A stretch of DNA of 64,000 bases from Pseudomonadota bacterium (GCA_018241765.1 JAFEDD010000002.1:95725-159724), one strand, 5' to 3'. Counted from the first letter of the stretch, positions 36,295 to 46,048 are shown. The notes: generated by a model from the sequence alone, not told the origin. Made by a program: numbers and translations.

Positions 36295-36863
36295 CGTCGC
36301 ACCTCCCCGCGCGCGCGCACGACGGCCATGGCCCGGCGTGCGAGATCTTCGACATAACCCGAGTAATAGTCGGCGTTGGCGACGCCGATCAGCGGCTCCG
36401 TCAACGCTTCACCGCGGCCATCGACCAAAAGAATCGTCGGCGCGAAACTGCCGCGCCTCGCGCGGGCGAAGCTCATCGAATCGACCCGTTGGCCGTTGAA
36501 ATCAATGAAGCTGCGCTGATCATCGATGGTCACCTGCACGAATTCGAGATCGGCACGCCACGCGATGTCACGAAACATCGGCACCAGCGCCTGCTGCAAC
36601 GCGGTGCGGCAGAAGGGGCATTGTGTCAGGTTGAAAAACACGAGGATCGGCTTGTTCGCACGCTGTGCCGTCGCGCCCAACTGCCGCAGATCATCGCTTC
36701 GCGGCAGCACCCGCTCCCAATCGGTCGTCTCCGCTGCGTTGGCGGTCACCGCCTGTGCGGCGGGCGTGGCCGCGTCGGTCGGCAGCCGTGCGCAGGCGCC
36801 CAGCGTGGCGATGAGCGCCGTGGCGGCAAGCCAAGCGGGCGATGCGATAATGCTCCGCGCCAC
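36291..36863 (-). CDS. Thioredoxin-fold lipoprotein
   Basis: The protein has 190 residues from a GTG at 36863; other upstream starts exist in the same frame and no strong ribosome site decides. A lipobox LGAC (Cys24) ends the signal peptide. After a linker, a thioredoxin fold follows with [10 protein letters not shown] (Cys82 and Cys85) and the proline-containing [13 protein letters not shown]. It resembles SoxW-like periplasmic thioredoxins. The partner is unknown; a coupled 69-residue membrane protein is encoded directly after it. It is divergent from hemC. Confidence 0.82.
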   Translation of the reverse strand: MARSIIASPAWLAATALIATLGACARLPTDAATPAAQAVTANAAETTDWERVLPRSDDLRQLGATAQRANKPILVFFNLTQCPFCRTALQQALVPMFRDIAWRADLEFVQVTIDDQRSFIDFNGQRVDSMSFARARRGSFAPTILLVDGRGEALTEPLIGVANADYYSGYVEDLARRAMAVVRARGEVRR

Positions 36864-36936
36864 GATGCTGGCAAACGTCAATCTGGTGACGGCGTTCGTG
36901 GACGACGCCGGCACCGCTCCGTCGAAACGACCGCGC

Positions 36937-37872
36937 ATGACCCAATCCCTCATCATTGCGACCCGCGAGAGCCCGCTCGCGCTCGCGCAAGCCCATCTCG
37001 TCAAAGGCGCGCTGGAGAGTGTAATCCCCGGCCTTGCCGTGTCGCTGCTCGGCATGACGACGCGCGGCGACCAGATCCTCGATCAACCGCTGGCGACGAT
37101 CGGCGGCAAGGGGCTCTTCATCAAGGAGCTCGAAGTCGCGCTCGCCGAGGGTCGCGCGCAGCTTGCCGTGCATTCGCTGAAGGACGTGCCGATGGTGCTG
37201 CCCAAGGGCTATGCGCTGGCGGCCATCCTCAAGCGCGAAGATGCGCGCGACGCCTTCGTCGCCAACGCTCACGCGAGCCTCGCGGCGCTGCCTGCCGGCG
37301 CCGTGGTTGGTACTTCGAGCCTGCGCCGCGCCGCCGTGCTGAAGCGTCGATATCCGCATCTCGAATTCCGCTCGCTTCGTGGCAACGTCAACACGCGGCT
37401 CGCCAAGCTCGACCGCGGTGACTACGACGGCATCATCCTCGCTGCGGCGGGTCTGATCCGCCTTGGGCTCGGCGCGCGCATCCGCAGTTTTCTCGAGTTC
37501 GAGGAATCGCTGCCGGCGCCAGGGCAGGCAGCGCTCGGCATCGAGATCGTCGCCGGCGATGAGGCGACCGCCGAACTCGTCGCCGAGCTCGATCACGCAC
37601 CGACCGCCATCGCCTGTGCGGCCGAGCGCACCGTGAGCCGCCTGCTCGGCGGCAGTTGCGAAGTGCCGCTCGGCGCCTACGCCGATTGGGTCGACGCTCC
37701 GCAACCGCTGCGCTTGCGCGCCTTCGTCGCCAATCTCGATGGCAGTGAATACGTCGACGCCGAAGCGTTCGGCACGCCGGATGCGCCGGAGGCGCTGGGC
37801 GAGCGCGTCGCCGCCGAGCTGAAAGTCAAGGGCGCCGAGCGCATCATCGCAACGCTCGACGGCAAGGGTTGA
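36937..37872 (+). CDS. hemC: Hydroxymethylbilane synthase (porphobilinogen deaminase)
   Basis: The protein has 311 residues from [19 protein letters not shown] at 36937. It polymerises four porphobilinogens into hydroxymethylbilane for haem. The cysteine that carries the dipyrromethane cofactor is Cys241 in [36 protein letters not shown] and [19 protein letters not shown] hold the acid and arginine residues of the active site. It is coupled to hemD by a TGATG overlap. Confidence 0.97.
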   Translation: MTQSLIIATRESPLALAQAHLVKGALESVIPGLAVSLLGMTTRGDQILDQPLATIGGKGLFIKELEVALAEGRAQLAVHSLKDVPMVLPKGYALAAILKREDARDAFVANAHASLAALPAGAVVGTSSLRRAAVLKRRYPHLEFRSLRGNVNTRLAKLDRGDYDGIILAAAGLIRLGLGARIRSFLEFEESLPAPGQAALGIEIVAGDEATAELVAELDHAPTAIACAAERTVSRLLGGSCEVPLGAYADWVDAPQPLRLRAFVANLDGSEYVDAEAFGTPDAPEALGERVAAELKVKGAERIIATLDGKG

Positions 37873-38717
37873 TGGCCGGTTTCGACTTTCATCTGCCGGA
37901 GGCGACGACGCCCACCGGCCCGCTGGCGGGCTGCCATGTGCTCGTCACGCGGCCTGCGTTGGCGGCCTCGCGCACGGCGACGCGCCTCGCCGCGCTGGGT
38001 GCTGCGCCCTACATCGTCCCGATGCTGATCATCGAAGCGCCCGCCGACCCGTCTGCCGTCGATGCGGCCTGGGCCACGCTCGGCGACTGCGTCGCCGCGA
38101 TTTTCGTCAGCCCGAGTGCGGTGGAGATGAGCTTTGCGCCGTTCGGCCGCTGGCCGCCGCGGCGCATGCCCGAGGGCGTGCGGGTGCTGGCGCCGGGGCC
38201 GGGCACGGCCGAGGCGCTGGCTGCGGTCGGCGTCGGCGCCGTGGGCCTGCCCGAGCAGGATTTCGACAGCGAAGGCATGCTGGCGCTGCCGGAACTTCAG
38301 GAAGCGAACGTGCGCGGGCGGCGCATCGTGATCTTTCGCGGTGACGACGGCCGCGAACTGCTTCGCGAGACGCTCGGCGCGCGCGGGGCGCGAGTCGATG
38401 TCGTCACCGCATACCATCGGCGCGCGCCGACGACACCACCCGACGGCTTGCTGGCGCTGTTGCGCAGCGGGCGACTGAATGCGATCTCCGTCATGAGCGG
38501 CGAGGTGGTGAGTCATCTCGTCGCGCTGGTGCCGGCGGGCGAACGCGAGGCGACGCTCTTCGCCCAACCGCTCTACGCGTCGCACCCGCGTATTGCCGAG
38601 GCTGCGCGGCAACTCGGCTTTCTCGACGTCTTCACGACCGACGCCGGTGACGCCGGACTCATCGCGGCGTTGCTCTCGGCGCGCGCTGGCGGAGGAGGAA
38701 ATCGTGAGTCAACCTGA
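37872..38717 (+). CDS. hemD: Uroporphyrinogen-III synthase
   Basis: The protein has 281 residues. HemD sequences are weakly conserved; the call rests on VLVTRPALAASRTATRLAALGA at the N-terminus, DFDSEGMLALPEL (the loop before the second domain), IFRGDDGRELLRETLGARGARVD and YRRAP-like YHRRAPTT, plus position one base after hemC. It closes and inverts ring D of hydroxymethylbilane. Its 3' end overlaps the next gene by 14 nt. Confidence 0.93.
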   Translation: MAGFDFHLPEATTPTGPLAGCHVLVTRPALAASRTATRLAALGAAPYIVPMLIIEAPADPSAVDAAWATLGDCVAAIFVSPSAVEMSFAPFGRWPPRRMPEGVRVLAPGPGTAEALAAVGVGAVGLPEQDFDSEGMLALPELQEANVRGRRIVIFRGDDGRELLRETLGARGARVDVVTAYHRRAPTTPPDGLLALLRSGRLNAISVMSGEVVSHLVALVPAGEREATLFAQPLYASHPRIAEAARQLGFLDVFTTDAGDAGLIAALLSARAGGGGNREST

Positions 38718-39678
38718 ACTCGTTGCCGTGGCCCCGTTGGCACCCTTTTTCGCCGAGCGGCTGCGTCAGCATTTCATCGTGCACGACCTGCATGGCGCGG
38801 GCGACGCCGAGGCGAAGGCGGCGCTGGCCGCGCGCATCGCTCCCCGCACGCGCGGCATGGTCGCCTTTGGTGGCTCGAAGCTCAAGCCCGAGCAGATCCG
38901 TGTCTTTCCGCATCTGGAGATCATCAGTGTGCTCGGCGTCGGTTATGACGGCGTGCCGATCGATTGCTGCGCCGAGGCGCGCATCAAGGTGACGCACACA
39001 CCCGACGTGCTGAACGACGAGGTGGCCGACACCGCCGTCGCTCTGACGTTGATGGTGTGCCGCCGCTTCGTCGCGGCGCACCGTTTCGTCGAGGCCGGGC
39101 AATGGGGGCCGGGACAGTTTCCGTTGACCCGCTCGATCTGGGGCAAGACGGCGGGCATCGTCGGACTCGGTCGCATCGGCCGCGAAATCGCGGCGCGGCT
39201 GATCGCCCACCGCATGCAGGTCGCCTATCACGGACGCCACCGTCAGCCCGATGCGCCTTATCGCTACTACGACGATCTGCACGCCTTGGCCCGCGACAGC
39301 GATGTGCTGATCGTGGTGACACCAGGCGGCGCCGCCACGCGCCACCTGATCGATGCGACCGTGCTGAACGAACTCGGCCCCGAGGGCTCACTCATCAACG
39401 TTGCGCGTGGCTCGGTCGTCGATGAGCAGGCGCTGGTGCGCGCGATCGAGACGAATGCCATCGCCGGTGCCGGGCTCGATGTGTTCGCTGCCGAACCGAC
39501 GGTGCCGGCGGCGCTGATGAACCGCCCGAACGTCGTGCTGCTGCCGCATGTGGCGAGCGCGACGGTGGAGACGCGGCAGGCGATGGCTGCGCTGGCCGCC
39601 GACAACCTCGTGTTGCACTTCTCCGGGCAACCGGTGAAGACGCTGGTGCCGGAATTGCGCGGCGTCGTGGCGCCGTAG
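38704..39678 (+). CDS. D-isomer-specific 2-hydroxyacid dehydrogenase
   Basis: The protein has 324 residues from a GTG at 38704 that has GGAGGAAA just upstream and lies within the end of hemD. The NAD(P)-binding motif is GIVGLGRIGREIA. The catalytic set is visible as Arg in NVARGSVVD, Glu in LDVFAAEPTVP and His in LLPHVAS. It resembles glyoxylate/hydroxypyruvate reductases, but the substrate is not certain. In many relatives hemX follows hemD, so the coupling here is unusual. Confidence 0.92.
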   Translation: MSQPELVAVAPLAPFFAERLRQHFIVHDLHGAGDAEAKAALAARIAPRTRGMVAFGGSKLKPEQIRVFPHLEIISVLGVGYDGVPIDCCAEARIKVTHTPDVLNDEVADTAVALTLMVCRRFVAAHRFVEAGQWGPGQFPLTRSIWGKTAGIVGLGRIGREIAARLIAHRMQVAYHGRHRQPDAPYRYYDDLHALARDSDVLIVVTPGGAATRHLIDATVLNELGPEGSLINVARGSVVDEQALVRAIETNAIAGAGLDVFAAEPTVPAALMNRPNVVLLPHVASATVETRQAMAALAADNLVLHFSGQPVKTLVPELRGVVAP

Positions 39679-39685
39679 CGGCGGT

Positions 39686-41995
39686 TCAGCTGCGGGGTGC
39701 CGCGTGGCGCAGCGCGTCGGAGACGGCGGCGAGCACCGGCTCCCAGCGGCGCGAGGCGTCCTGCCGAAAGAGACGCATGGTCGGTGACCACGGCGTGTAC
39801 TCGCCGCGGATGCCGTAGCGCCAGTCGCCCGCCTCGCGCAGCAGCACCCAGGTCGGCGCGCCGAGCGCGGCGGCGAGATGGGCGGCGCCGGTGTCGATGC
39901 TGATGACGAGATCGAGCGCATCGATCAGTGCCGCCATCGCCGTGAAATCCACCGTCTGCTCCGTCCAGTCGACGACGGCGGTGTGTTCGAGCGGTGGCGC
40001 GCCGTGTTGCAGCGAAACCCACCGAAGCTCGGGGTGCGCGTCGACCAGCCGCCGCATCCGTCGCGCGGGCAGCGAGCGTTCGGCCATCTGTGTGTTCTGT
40101 CCGGCGAAGCGCCCTTCCCAGACGATGCCGACGGTGAGTGGACGCGCCTCGCCGATCGTCGGCAGTGCCGCGAGCCGCGCACGCCAATCGGCGACGGCGG
40201 CGGGATCGGCGACGAGGAAGCGCGTCGGCGCCGGCAGATGGTCGAGCGTGATGCCGAGTGCCGCTGGCAGCGACCACAACGCCACCCAGCGATCGAAGCG
40301 CCGCGCTTCGTGCTCGCCGACGGCGATGACTTCGACGGCAGGAAACGATTGCCGCATCAACGCGACTTGCGAACGCTGCACGGCGAAGGTGACGTTGAAG
40401 CCGCGGTCGAGCACGAGCGGCACGAAGCGGGCGAACATGAAGGTGTCGCCGAGCCCCTGCTCGCAAAGGATCAAGAGGTGCCTCGCATCGGCTGTTACCG
40501 CTTCGCCGCGCCACATCGGAACATCGGGGATACGCCCGCTCGGCTGCGTCTGCGGGAAGCGCAGCCGCAACTCGTAGTCGGCGAAGCCACGCGCGTAGTC
40601 ACCCAGCGCGAGCAGCGAGAACGTGCGGTTCCAGCGCGCGTAGTCGAACCCGGGCGCGATGTCCAGCGCGCGATCGAAGGCGCGCAGCGAGCCTTCGACA
40701 TCGTTCTTCGCACGCAGGTTGAAGCCCAGATTGTTCCAGGCGCCGACGTGTTCGGGCGCGAGCGCGAGGGCGCGTTCGGCTGCCCAGCGGCCTTCGTCGT
40801 AGCGGCCGGCTTCGAACGCGGCGGCAGCGATGTTGCTCCAGAACTCGGGCTCGCGCGGTTCCAGACAGACCGAGCGCCACATCAGTTCGAGCGCCGCTGC
40901 GGGTTGCCCGCTCTGGTATTGCATGAGGCCCGCGTAGTGCAGCGCGGTCGGCTCCTCCGGTGCGGCCTGAAGGATGCGGGCGTAACGCTCTCCGGCGGCG
41001 TTCAGGTCGCCGCGCTCGTGCAGCGCGAGCGCTTCGCGCAGGGTGGCGTCGATGGCGGCCGGCGTCATCGTGGCCGTCGGCGCCGCCGCGCCAATCTTGC
41101 CGTGGCATTCCTTGTAGCGCTTGCCGCCGCCGCAGGGGCAGGGGTCGTTGCGTGAGCGTGGCGCGGCGATGGCAGGGGTGCCGCTCGCGGCCGTTGGGGT
41201 GGTGTCGGCATCGAGCCGCGCCTTGAGTTCGCGCGCCAGCGGCTCATCGGGAAGCACGGCGAGGCGGCGTGTGACGAATTCGCGGGCGATGGCGTGGCGT
41301 TTCAGGTCGACCAGGTTGCGGCACAGCGCGCCGAAGCCGAGCCCCCCGGCGATCGCCTCGGGTGCGGTGCGGGCAAAGGCGATGAGCGCGTCGTCGTCGA
41401 GTACCTGCCAGAAATTGAAGACGCCGTGAAAGCCGAGCGTCGGGCCGATGGGGCGTCCCACATCGAAGGCGAAGCGATCGGCCACCCGTTCCTCGGCGAA
41501 CACGATGCCGTGGGCGCGTTCGAGATGCTCGCGGTGGCGGATGCCGATCGCTTCGTCCTCGTTGTCGTCGCCGAGTTCGATGACCGGGTCTTGCAATGCG
41601 TGCAGCAGGCGTCGCGAACGCAGCGAGAAGCCGCCGTTGCCGACGCGGAAGTCGCCGCTGCGGTGCGGCCAGCGGGCGCCGATGTAGTCGTAGTTCCAGA
41701 ATTCATCGGCCCACGCGGTGCCGTCGATGACGAAGCCATCCCACTGCACGACGAGCGCGTAGTCGGTGGTGATGAACGGCGCGAGCGCCTTCAGCATGAA
41801 CTGCGAATACGCGGCGCGCGAGCGGATCGGCGCAATGCGGCGCACGTCGACGCCGTCCGCCGCAAGCTCGCGGTCGGTCAGCAGGAGCGTGCGCGCCACC
41901 GGCAAGGCGCGCGCCGAGCGTTGCAGTGCCGCGATGGCGAGTTCGGGGTACGCGCAGTCGACGGCGACCAGCGTGATCGCGGTGGCGGTGTTCAT
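39686..41995 (-). CDS. Four-part fusion: DUF5672, SEC-C, TPR and GT9-like glycosyltransferase domains
   Basis: The protein has 769 residues. Residues about 1-215 look like DUF5672 (LVVQWDGFVIDGTAWADEFWNYDYIGARWPH, VGNGGFSLRSRRLL). A SEC-C zinc motif follows near 281-300 (NDPCPCGGGKRYKECHG). Residues about 315-470 are TPR repeats (LNAAGERYARILQAAPEEP, VGAWNNLGFNL). The rest resembles ADP-heptose-type glycosyltransferases that occur after TPRs (LILCEQGLGDTFMFARFVP, GIVWEGRFAGQNTQM, ISIDTGAAHLAAALGAPTWVLL). A role in transferring sugar to protein or glycan is inference. The esterase gene overlaps it upstream by ATGA. Confidence 0.85.
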   Translation of the reverse strand: MNTATAITLVAVDCAYPELAIAALQRSARALPVARTLLLTDRELAADGVDVRRIAPIRSRAAYSQFMLKALAPFITTDYALVVQWDGFVIDGTAWADEFWNYDYIGARWPHRSGDFRVGNGGFSLRSRRLLHALQDPVIELGDDNEDEAIGIRHREHLERAHGIVFAEERVADRFAFDVGRPIGPTLGFHGVFNFWQVLDDDALIAFARTAPEAIAGGLGFGALCRNLVDLKRHAIAREFVTRRLAVLPDEPLARELKARLDADTTPTAASGTPAIAAPRSRNDPCPCGGGKRYKECHGKIGAAAPTATMTPAAIDATLREALALHERGDLNAAGERYARILQAAPEEPTALHYAGLMQYQSGQPAAALELMWRSVCLEPREPEFWSNIAAAAFEAGRYDEGRWAAERALALAPEHVGAWNNLGFNLRAKNDVEGSLRAFDRALDIAPGFDYARWNRTFSLLALGDYARGFADYELRLRFPQTQPSGRIPDVPMWRGEAVTADARHLLILCEQGLGDTFMFARFVPLVLDRGFNVTFAVQRSQVALMRQSFPAVEVIAVGEHEARRFDRWVALWSLPAALGITLDHLPAPTRFLVADPAAVADWRARLAALPTIGEARPLTVGIVWEGRFAGQNTQMAERSLPARRMRRLVDAHPELRWVSLQHGAPPLEHTAVVDWTEQTVDFTAMAALIDALDLVISIDTGAAHLAAALGAPTWVLLREAGDWRYGIRGEYTPWSPTMRLFRQDASRRWEPVLAAVSDALRHAAPRS

Positions 41996-42942
41996 GTCGG
42001 AGCCTGCCGCAGCAGTTGCCCGAGGCGCCGGTGGATCGCGCTGATCGCGTGATCGACCGCGGCGCTGTATTTCGCCATGCGCAGGAAGCCGTGCGGCAGC
42101 GTGGCGAACTCATCGTGGGTGACGCTGTTGCTGGCGCCGCGCAGCGCGTCGGCCCAGGCGCGCCCCTCGTCGCGCAGCGGGTCGCAGCCTGCCGTGACGA
42201 GGTAGGTTGGTGCCAGCGCCGAGAGCGAGGATGCGCGCGTCGGCGCGATGCGGTAGTCGGCCAAGCCGACGTCGGCGCCGGCGTAGTGCCGCCAGTACCA
42301 CTGCATGTCGGCGCGGGTGAGGCCGGGGCCGTGGCCGAATTCGCCGTAGCTTGGGGTGGTGAAGTCGGGTTCGATGGTCGGGTAGATCAGCGCCTGCAAC
42401 GTCAGCGCGAAGCGCGCTTCGTCGCGCACGCGGATCGCCGTCACGGCGGCCAGATGCGCACCGGCGCTGTCGCCGGCGAGGGCGACCGGGGTGCGGCCGT
42501 CGTGTCGCAGCCGGTCGTTGGCGACGATGGCGGCGGCGTCGAAGCAGGCCGTAGTCATCGTGCGCCAGTCGGTCTCCGGCGCCAGCGGATAGTCGATGCT
42601 CGCGACCAGCGCGTTCGCTTCGTGCGCCATGCGCGCGCAGGTGACGGTGTGGGTGTCGGTGTCGCCGACGACCCAGCCGCCGCCGTGAAAATAGATGATC
42701 AACGGCACCGGCTCATCGCGTTCGTCGTGCCCCCAGAACAGACGCACGCCGAGTCGCGTTCCACCGGCGTCGATCGCGACGTCGTTCATCGTCACGCTCT
42801 GCGGCAGCGCCGTGCGCCCGAGCCCGACCAGCGCCCAGTAGCGCGCGCGCCGCTCGAGCGGCGTCGGGTCGGCCGGCAGCGGCGCAAACTGCGCGCCGAG
42901 TTCGGCGAAATGGCGGGCGAGATCGGTGTCGAGCAGGTTCAT
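41992..42942 (-). CDS. Alpha/beta hydrolase, hormone-sensitive-lipase (HSL) family
   Basis: The protein has 316 residues from MNLLDTDLARHF at 42942. The oxyanion-hole motif IIYFHGGGWVVGD, nucleophile elbow ALAGDSAGAHLA and late YLVTAGCDPLRDEGRAWADAL plus LPHGFLRM give the catalytic Ser, Asp and His of HSL-family carboxylesterases. It is cytoplasmic and probably acts on short acyl esters. Its stop overlaps the start of the fusion gene (ATGA), so the esterase is translated first. A palindromic repeat lies 9 nt upstream of its start codon. Confidence 0.92.
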   Translation of the reverse strand: MNLLDTDLARHFAELGAQFAPLPADPTPLERRARYWALVGLGRTALPQSVTMNDVAIDAGGTRLGVRLFWGHDERDEPVPLIIYFHGGGWVVGDTDTHTVTCARMAHEANALVASIDYPLAPETDWRTMTTACFDAAAIVANDRLRHDGRTPVALAGDSAGAHLAAVTAIRVRDEARFALTLQALIYPTIEPDFTTPSYGEFGHGPGLTRADMQWYWRHYAGADVGLADYRIAPTRASSLSALAPTYLVTAGCDPLRDEGRAWADALRGASNSVTHDEFATLPHGFLRMAKYSAAVDHAISAIHRRLGQLLRQAPT

Positions 42943-42950
42943 GAGCACTA

Positions 42951-43068
42951 CAGCTTGATGCGGGAAGGCGCATCCATAACGGGCTTGGCGCCGCAAATTG
43001 CCGATTGTCGAGTTTTGATGAAACAGCGTGGTAAGCCCGTCATGGATGCGGGTTTACGCAAAAAGTTG
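42951..43068. repeat. Palindromic repeat, family 2, copy 2 (118 bp)
   Basis: GCATCCATAACGGGCTT at 42970-42986 pairs with AAGCCCGTCATGGATGC at 43033-43049 with one mismatch. The outer arms (42951-42969 and 43050-43068) pair imperfectly and carry the same CAACTTTTT-type ends as the copy at 30278-30394. The loop is 46 nt. It sits 17 nt past the stop of the minus-strand epimerase gene and before the esterase start, as copy 1 sits just past mnmH. Confidence 0.8.
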
Positions 43069-43085
43069 TTCTTCGACCATCGGGA

Positions 43086-44018
43086 TCAGGACAGCCGTCC
43101 GGCACGCTCGCGGGCGTCGGCGAAGGCATCGTAGGCGGCGACGCGACCCAGGTAGGTCGGCGCCACGTCTTCGAGCGCGGCGCGGCGGCCGGCGAAGGCG
43201 GGCCATTCGGCGTTGCTCACGTTGTCCACGCGTAGCGAGCGCACGTTGTCGCGGGTGAGCAGTTCGCCCGGCATCAGGCTCATCAGCGTGGCCAGCAGCA
43301 TCGAGACGCCGTTGGGCAGTCCGATGATCGGGTGCCGATCCTCGGCGAGCGTCATGACGTAGCGCACCAGTTCGCGCAGCGAGTAGACCTTCGGTCCCGC
43401 AAGTTCGTAGCGCTGACCGATGGTCGCGGGCGTCGACAGTGCGGCGACGACCGCGCGGGCGACGTCGTCGACCCATACCGGTTGCATGCGGGTCGAGGCG
43501 CCGGGCAGTGCGAACGGTGACAATGGCGGCGTCATGCGCACCAGTGTGGCGAAGCGATTGAGGAAACGGTCCTCGCGTCCGAAGATGACCGACGGCGCGA
43601 AGATCGTCGTGTCGAGCCCGCTCTCGCGCACCAACGCTTCGGCTGTGGCGCGGCTCTTCAGGTAATCGCTTGGCCCATCGAGCGAAGCGCCGAGCGCGCT
43701 CATGTGCAGGTAGCGGCGCACGCCGGCGGCGCGACAGGCATCGAGCGCACTGCGGGTGAGCGCAACGTGGACGCGCTCGAAGTCACCGTTCAGCGTGCCG
43801 ACCAGGTTGATGAGCGCATCCTGCCCGACCGCGAGTTTCGCGAGCGTGGCCGCGTCATGCACGTCGGCTTCGATGACGGTGAGACTGGGCAGCGGGAACA
43901 GCGCACGTGCGTGATCGCGCACACGGGTGGCGACCGTCACGCGGTGCCCGTCGGCCACGAGTTTGGTGCAGACGGCCCGGCCGACGAAGCCGCTACCGCC
44001 GAGGATGAGAAGGTTCAT
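43086..44018 (-). CDS. Complex I NDUFA9-like NAD(P)-binding protein
   Basis: The protein has 310 residues from MNLLILGGSGFVGRAV at 44018. It is an atypical SDR with the nucleotide site GGSGFVG, then DALINLVGTLNG, LHMSALGASLDGPSDYLKSRATAE, PSVIFGREDRFLNRFATL and VDDVARAVVAAL. Similar bacterial proteins are annotated as complex I NDUFA9 subunit family or as quinone/sugar-related reductases; the role is not settled. The frame stays open through slt, but that extension is the shadow of slt. Confidence 0.88.
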   Translation of the reverse strand: MNLLILGGSGFVGRAVCTKLVADGHRVTVATRVRDHARALFPLPSLTVIEADVHDAATLAKLAVGQDALINLVGTLNGDFERVHVALTRSALDACRAAGVRRYLHMSALGASLDGPSDYLKSRATAEALVRESGLDTTIFAPSVIFGREDRFLNRFATLVRMTPPLSPFALPGASTRMQPVWVDDVARAVVAALSTPATIGQRYELAGPKVYSLRELVRYVMTLAEDRHPIIGLPNGVSMLLATLMSLMPGELLTRDNVRSLRVDNVSNAEWPAFAGRRAALEDVAPTYLGRVAAYDAFADARERAGRLS

Positions 44019-44068
44019 GAAGGCTCCCTGCCCAGTTGATGCTCGCGCCGCCGGAGCGTCGCTCCCCA

Positions 44069-44097
44069 CAAAAACGCTGAAGGCTGCGCTCAGCGTT
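44069..44097 (-). terminator. Rho-independent terminator of slt
   Basis: On the minus strand AACGCTGA (44097-44090) pairs with TCAGCGTT (44080-44073) and is followed by further T residues (TTTTTG in all). The stem contains the slt stop codon, so the hairpin forms right at the end of the coding sequence. Confidence 0.7.
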
Positions 44098-46048
44098 CCC
44101 GAGCCGGAATTATCCCCAATCGCGCTTTCAGCGAGGTGTTGCCGGAGCCGCGCAGATGGGCATACCAGACGGCGTTGGCGAGCACCTTCTTCACGTAGTC
44201 GCGCGTTTCGTTGAACGGAATCGACTCGGCGTAGATGGCGCCTTCGAGCGGCACGTCGGCACGCCATGCGCGGGCACGGCCGGGTCCGGCGTTGTAGGCC
44301 GCCGCGGCCATCGGCTCCGAGCCTTCCATCTGGTCGAGCACGGTACGCAAATAGAACGTACCCAACCCGGTGTTGACGGCCACGCTTGCCAGTTGGCTTG
44401 GCCGATAGTCCGTGGCCTTCAGCTTGCCTGCCACCCATTTGGCAGTGGCCGGCATCACCTGCATCAGCCCGAGTGCGCCGGCGGACGACACAGCCTCGGC
44501 CCAAAAGCGTGACTCCTGCCGGATCAGCCCGAACACGAGCGCCTGATCGAGCGCCTGCTGCGTCGCGGCGTTGCTGATCTCGTCCTTGTAGGGGGTTTGA
44601 TAACGCAAGGAGAAATCGTGGGTCGTGCGCGTGCGCTCCGCCGTGTTGATGGAGCGGTCCCAAATGCCCTTGCGTCGCATCCATTCGGCCGCCGTCAGCG
44701 ACTGCGCGTCGTCGAAGTCCTTGACCACGGCATACCACTCGCGCGCGGCATCGGCGCGCAGCCCGAGCTCCGAGAGCTTCAGCACGCGCTTGGCGGCTGG
44801 CATCTGATCGAAGCGCTGGAGGTCGAGATCGTTGATACGCGCTGCCGTTGGCGTGGCGGGCGTCGCGGGCGTCGTGCCGGGCAGCGGTGCGTGGATTTCC
44901 TCGGCGGCGAGCAAGCCGTAAAAGCCGGGGTCGCGAGCGAGTTCCGTGTAGATGGGTTGCGCGGCGTCGCGTTGACCCAGCACGACGAGGGCTCGCGCCC
45001 GCCAGTAGCGCCACGTCGGGTCGGCTTGCGCCGTCGCGCTCATCGCAGAGATTGCGCGCAGCACCTCGCTCCAGGCGCCGCCGCGCAGCGCCGCGCGCGC
45101 GATCCACGCCGCCTGTCCGTCCGCGAGTCGGGTGAAGCGATCGCCCTCGCGCGCGCGTGCAGCCCATTCGAGCGCCTCGGCGGTGTCGAGCCGGCGCGCG
45201 CTGGCGCTCGCGAGCTGGGCCGCGGCGTAGCGTTGTTCGTCGTCGCGGAACCTGGCGCGAAGCGGTGACCACAGGGCACGCGCACTGGCGACATCCGACC
45301 GCGCAAGCCGCGTCAACGCAATCAGCGCTGCCTCGCGGGTGGCGCGCGTCGCGCCGCTTCCTTCGCGCAACAACGCCTGCGGATTGCTCCATGCACGCTG
45401 CAGTTGCGCCGGGCTCGGCGCGTCGGCCGCGTCGAGCACGGCGGCGATGCGCGTCGCGGCCAGAAGGCTCGCGCCATCGCCGCTGGTGCGCAGCCGCCAG
45501 CGGGCATCTTCCACGCTGAGTTTGCCGCTGCGCACGAGCCACGCGAACGCCTCGGCGCAGGCATCGGTCAGTCGCTCGTCCCACACGCCGCGCGGAATGC
45601 TCGACAGTTCGCGCGTGCCGGCGGCTGCCGCGAATGTCGTGCGCAGGCAGGCAACCTCGCCGTCGTCGGTGTCGAAACCCTCGGAGAACTGCGCAAAGCG
45701 CGTCCAATCGCCGGTCTTGCCCAGTTGCCGCAACCAGTCCACACGCAGGCGGTCGCCGACGGCGGTGCCCGCGGTCGCTTTCAGAAAGCGATCGATCTCC
45801 TCGGGGGTAGCCGTGTCCAGTCGCAGCCGCAGCGACCAGTATTCGACGTAGCGCTCGAGCAAGTGACCCCGCACCTTGGCGAGCGCCGCATTGACCCGCT
45901 TCGCGTCGCCGAAGCGAAAACCCTCGGCCGCATCCTTCACCGCTGCATCGTCGGCCATGACCAGATTCACCGCGAGCAAGGCAGCAAGGCCGACGCCAAC
46001 ACGACGTCGAAGTGAGTGTGAGCGCAGGAAGGAGGGCAACGTGACCAT
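44090..46048 (-). CDS. slt: Soluble lytic murein transglycosylase
   Basis: The protein has 652 residues from [18 protein letters not shown] at 46048, starting with a signal peptide ending VMA. A long alpha-superhelical region (about 35-480) is followed by the SLT catalytic domain with [10 protein letters not shown] (catalytic Glu), [19 protein letters not shown] and [15 protein letters not shown]. It cleaves peptidoglycan in the periplasm giving 1,6-anhydromuramic ends. Length and layout match Slt70. It is divergent from purE across 93 nt. Further upstream starts exist but would remove the signal peptide from the N-terminus. Confidence 0.94.
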   Translation of the reverse strand: MVTLPSFLRSHSLRRRVGVGLAALLAVNLVMADDAAVKDAAEGFRFGDAKRVNAALAKVRGHLLERYVEYWSLRLRLDTATPEEIDRFLKATAGTAVGDRLRVDWLRQLGKTGDWTRFAQFSEGFDTDDGEVACLRTTFAAAAGTRELSSIPRGVWDERLTDACAEAFAWLVRSGKLSVEDARWRLRTSGDGASLLAATRIAAVLDAADAPSPAQLQRAWSNPQALLREGSGATRATREAALIALTRLARSDVASARALWSPLRARFRDDEQRYAAAQLASASARRLDTAEALEWAARAREGDRFTRLADGQAAWIARAALRGGAWSEVLRAISAMSATAQADPTWRYWRARALVVLGQRDAAQPIYTELARDPGFYGLLAAEEIHAPLPGTTPATPATPTAARINDLDLQRFDQMPAAKRVLKLSELGLRADAAREWYAVVKDFDDAQSLTAAEWMRRKGIWDRSINTAERTRTTHDFSLRYQTPYKDEISNAATQQALDQALVFGLIRQESRFWAEAVSSAGALGLMQVMPATAKWVAGKLKATDYRPSQLASVAVNTGLGTFYLRTVLDQMEGSEPMAAAAYNAGPGRARAWRADVPLEGAIYAESIPFNETRDYVKKVLANAVWYAHLRGSGNTSLKARLGIIPARER

